A DNA stretch of 64,000 nt from Acidobacteriota bacterium (GTDB taxonomy: Bacteria > Acidobacteriota > Terriglobia > Terriglobales > Acidobacteriaceae). Positions 61,727 through 64,000 of this stretch are shown here, piece after piece; within the stretch, counting starts at the first letter, position 1, and each line of letters begins with the position of its first letter. Both the position numbers and the translations under genes were made by a program. Location: positions 1 to 64,000 of the forward strand of contig PJLO01000010.1 of assembly GCA_003010405.1 (NCBI GenBank), read 5' to 3'. The notes under the pieces were generated by a model, which saw only the letters and a list, made by a program, of their open reading frames with translations, made no database searches and had not been told where the DNA came from.

Positions 61727-64000
61727 ATGAATCCGATTGGTAAAGTTCCAGCTAGCGGTTTCAGCCCTGCGCACGACGTATTGAGAGCAGAGCGTCACCC
61801 TCTCGATTCTATCTTCAGGCCAACTGGCGTGGCGCTGATCGGCGCAAGCGAGCGTACCGGTTCCGTGGGACGTACCGTGCTCTGGAACCTTATCAGCAGC
61901 CCTTTCGGCGGTGCCGTTTATCCGGTGAATCCTAAGCACTCCAATATCCTTGGGATTCGCACTTACGCTTCGCTCCAGGCGCTCCCGGAGCTCCCTGACA
62001 CCGTTATCATTTGCACCCCGGCAGATACAGTCCCGGGACTGCTCCGCGAATGTGTCGAACTCGGTATCCCTGGTGGCATCGTCATCTCTGCTGGATTCAA
62101 GGAAACAGGCACATCCGGCGAACGGCTTGAAGCCGAGATCATGCAAACTATTCAGGGCAGGATGCGAATCATCGGCCCCAACTGTCTCGGGGTGATGAAC
62201 CCGGTTCAGGGTCTCAATGCGACTTTTGCCAACTCCATAGCCCGCCCCGGCAACGTCGCGTTCATCAGTCAAAGTGGCGCTCTGTGTACGGCCGTCCTGG
62301 ACTGGGCGATACGCGAGAACGTCGGCTTCAGCGGCTTCGTCTCAATCGGCTCCATGCTGGATGTCAATTGGGGCGATCTCATCGACTACTTCGGAAATGA
62401 TCCGGGCACCCATGCCATTGTCATTTACATGGAGTCCGTTGGTGACGCGAGCTCGTTTCTCTCTGCTGCCCGCGAAGTCTCGCTAACAAAGCCCATCATC
62501 GTCATCAAGGCCGGACGCACTGCCGCTGCGGCCAAGGCCGCCGCCTCTCATACGGGCTCGCTTACCGGTTCCGATGCTGTTCTGGAAGCTGCCTTCCGCC
62601 GTGTCGGAGTGCTCCGCGTAAACCGCATTGCGGAAGTTTTTTTCATGACCGAAGTGCTCTCAAAGCAGCCGCGGCCCAAGGGAAAGCGCCTCTGCATCGT
62701 GACCAATGCGGGAGGCCCGGGCGTTCTCGCTACGGATGCACTTATTCAGGGAGGAGGCGAGCTTGCAGAGATTTCGCAGGAGAGCATAAACGCCTTCAAT
62801 GCGATACTTCCCGCCGCATGGAGCCACGGCAATCCGGTTGACATTCTGGGTGACGCGGAACCGGAACGCTACGCCAAATCCCTCGATATTGCCGCCAAAG
62901 ACCCGAACATCGACGGCATGCTGGTCATCATGACACCCCAGGGCATGACCAATCCCACCCAGATCGCCGAACAGCTTAAGCCCTACGCTCACGGACTCGG
63001 AAAGCCTGTGCTTGCCAGTTGGATGGGGGGCGAGTCTGTCACTCACGGTGCAGACATTCTCAATCAGGCGGGAATACCCATTTTCAATTATCCCGATACG
63101 GCCGTTCAGGCTTTCAACTACATGTGGCGCTACGCCTACAATCTTCGCGGCCTTTACGAGACCCCTTCACTCAGCTCCACGTCACTCCGTCCCGATCATG
63201 ATGGCGCCTCGGAAATTCTCTCCACCGTGCGCAACAGCGGCCGCACTATTCTGACCGAGTACGAATCGAAGAAACTGCTCGAGTCCTACGGCATTCCCAG
63301 CATCCCTACCAGGATAGCCGAGACCGAAGATGCTGCCATCGAGTCCGCAAACAGTATCGGTTATCCTGTCGTCCTCAAACTCCACTCGTTTACGATCACA
63401 CACAAAACAGATGTTGGCGGAGTCATCCTCAATCTTCCCGATGCCGCCAGTGTGCGGCGCGCCTTCGCGCAAATCCGCGGCAGCGTTGAGGCCGCAGCGG
63501 GTCCGGGGCATTTCCAGGGGGTCACCGTCCAGCCGTTCGCCAAGCAAGAAGGCTACGAACTTATCCTCGGCTCCTCGATCGATCCGCAATTCGGCCCCGT
63601 GCTTCTTTTCGGTACCGGAGGCCAGCTTGTAGAAGTCTTCGAGGACCGCTCCCTGGCCCTGCCGCCACTCAATACCACACTGGCCCGCCGCATGATGGAA
63701 CAGACCCGCATATACAAAGCTCTGAAAGGCATCCGTGGCCGCAAGTCAGTGGACCTGACCGCACTGGAAGAACTGATGGTCCGCTTCAGCGATCTCGTAA
63801 TCGAGCATCCGGTGATCAAGGAAATCGACATTAATCCCGTTCTCGCTTCACCCGAAAGGCTTCTTGCGCTCGATGCACGCGTCGTTGTTCACGATCAGAG
63901 CGTGTCCGACGATCAGATGCCACGCTCCGCCATCCGTCCGTACCCGTCCCGGTATGTCTCCGACTGGACAATGAAGAATGGCGAGCAGGTCACGATTCGT
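61727..64000 (+). CDS. NDP-forming acyl-CoA synthetase, C-terminus beyond window
   Basis: The frame is open from ATG 61727 to the last base (758 codons). Residues 1-about 460 form the CoA-binding and ligase domains: [47 protein letters not shown] and the [13 protein letters not shown] segment with the catalytic His. Residues about 490-715 are an ATP-grasp domain ([26 protein letters not shown]). Together they match ADP-forming acetate/acyl-CoA ligases. The sequence then reads [23 protein letters not shown], which is how a fused GNAT acetyltransferase domain of the Pat/PatZ type begins. That would make it a protein-lysine acetyltransferase. The GNAT part is outside the window. Confidence 0.9.
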   Translation, partial: MNPIGKVPASGFSPAHDVLRAERHPLDSIFRPTGVALIGASERTGSVGRTVLWNLISSPFGGAVYPVNPKHSNILGIRTYASLQALPELPDTVIICTPADTVPGLLRECVELGIPGGIVISAGFKETGTSGERLEAEIMQTIQGRMRIIGPNCLGVMNPVQGLNATFANSIARPGNVAFISQSGALCTAVLDWAIRENVGFSGFVSIGSMLDVNWGDLIDYFGNDPGTHAIVIYMESVGDASSFLSAAREVSLTKPIIVIKAGRTAAAAKAAASHTGSLTGSDAVLEAAFRRVGVLRVNRIAEVFFMTEVLSKQPRPKGKRLCIVTNAGGPGVLATDALIQGGGELAEISQESINAFNAILPAAWSHGNPVDILGDAEPERYAKSLDIAAKDPNIDGMLVIMTPQGMTNPTQIAEQLKPYAHGLGKPVLASWMGGESVTHGADILNQAGIPIFNYPDTAVQAFNYMWRYAYNLRGLYETPSLSSTSLRPDHDGASEILSTVRNSGRTILTEYESKKLLESYGIPSIPTRIAETEDAAIESANSIGYPVVLKLHSFTITHKTDVGGVILNLPDAASVRRAFAQIRGSVEAAAGPGHFQGVTVQPFAKQEGYELILGSSIDPQFGPVLLFGTGGQLVEVFEDRSLALPPLNTTLARRMMEQTRIYKALKGIRGRKSVDLTALEELMVRFSDLVIEHPVIKEIDINPVLASPERLLALDARVVVHDQSVSDDQMPRSAIRPYPSRYVSDWTMKNGEQVTIR

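Overview
The window looks like a chromosomal segment of an Acidobacteriota (Terriglobia-type) bacterium. This is an inference from gene content: a large secreted sedolisin with Ig-like and IPT repeats, a DUF2934 protein, a trpS-scpA-scpB-rluB block, tandem signal peptidases behind rnc, a separate purS, an imuA-imuB-dnaE2 cassette and many secreted proteins of unknown function. There is no rRNA gene here to confirm it. Coding is dense, the base composition is moderately GC-rich and even, and nearly all genes are housekeeping or envelope genes. The only mobile DNA I can support is an IS5-type remnant at the left edge. I found no prophage, CRISPR array or recognisable tRNA gene.

Layout. 1-5.5 kb: IS remnant, a secreted beta-rich protein, a 1045-aa sedolisin and a DsrE-like protein, all on the minus strand. 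5.5-7.4 kb: mutM/fpg and a ROK sugar kinase (+). 7.5-12.6 kb (-): trpS-scpA-scpB-rluB, covering translation, chromosome condensation and rRNA modification. 12.8-19.3 kb (-): TPR protein, rnc, two lepB genes, an AsmA-like protein and a small exported protein, mostly overlapping and probably one envelope/secretion operon. 19.5-20.9 kb (-): an ECF sigma factor overlapping an anti-sigma factor whose periplasmic end resembles TonB. 22.5-26.9 kb: purA and a small monooxygenase (+) converge on ndk, sucD and sucC (-). 27.2-31.8 kb (-): lipocalin, beta-CASP nuclease, a peptidase-like protein lacking its zinc motif, and rlmB. 31.9-34.9 kb (+): LytTR regulator, purS, glmS. 35.6-45.5 kb: B12-binding radical SAM protein, M23 peptidase, ZIP transporter, a divergent YchF, thioesterase, MoxR, HtpX, a lone receiver, DUF2934 and an M48 protease. 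45.7-48.1 kb (+): a ZapB-like coiled coil, zapA, a gene-free structured stretch and two secreted proteins. 48.2-51.1 kb: an exported protein, an HD-GYP regulator, a glycosyltransferase and a small Cys-rich protein. 51.3-57.1 kb (-): imuA-imuB-dnaE2 mutagenesis cassette with a dyad over its candidate promoter. 57.3-64 kb: TonB-like protein, YtxH, purN, DinB-like, purM, a membrane protein and an NDP-forming acyl-CoA synthetase that runs off the right end.

Four purine genes (purA, purS, purN, purM) are scattered as single units instead of sitting in one operon. Several convergent gene pairs are separated by clear intrinsic terminators. Several genes have a -10-like hexamer only 6-10 nt before the start codon, which suggests leaderless or nearly leaderless transcripts. 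The points I consider most worth following up are the imu operator-like dyad, the altered YchF, the peptidase-like protein with no zinc site, the sigma/anti-sigma pair with a TonB-like output domain, the structured region after zapA and the repeat cluster near 38.8 kb.
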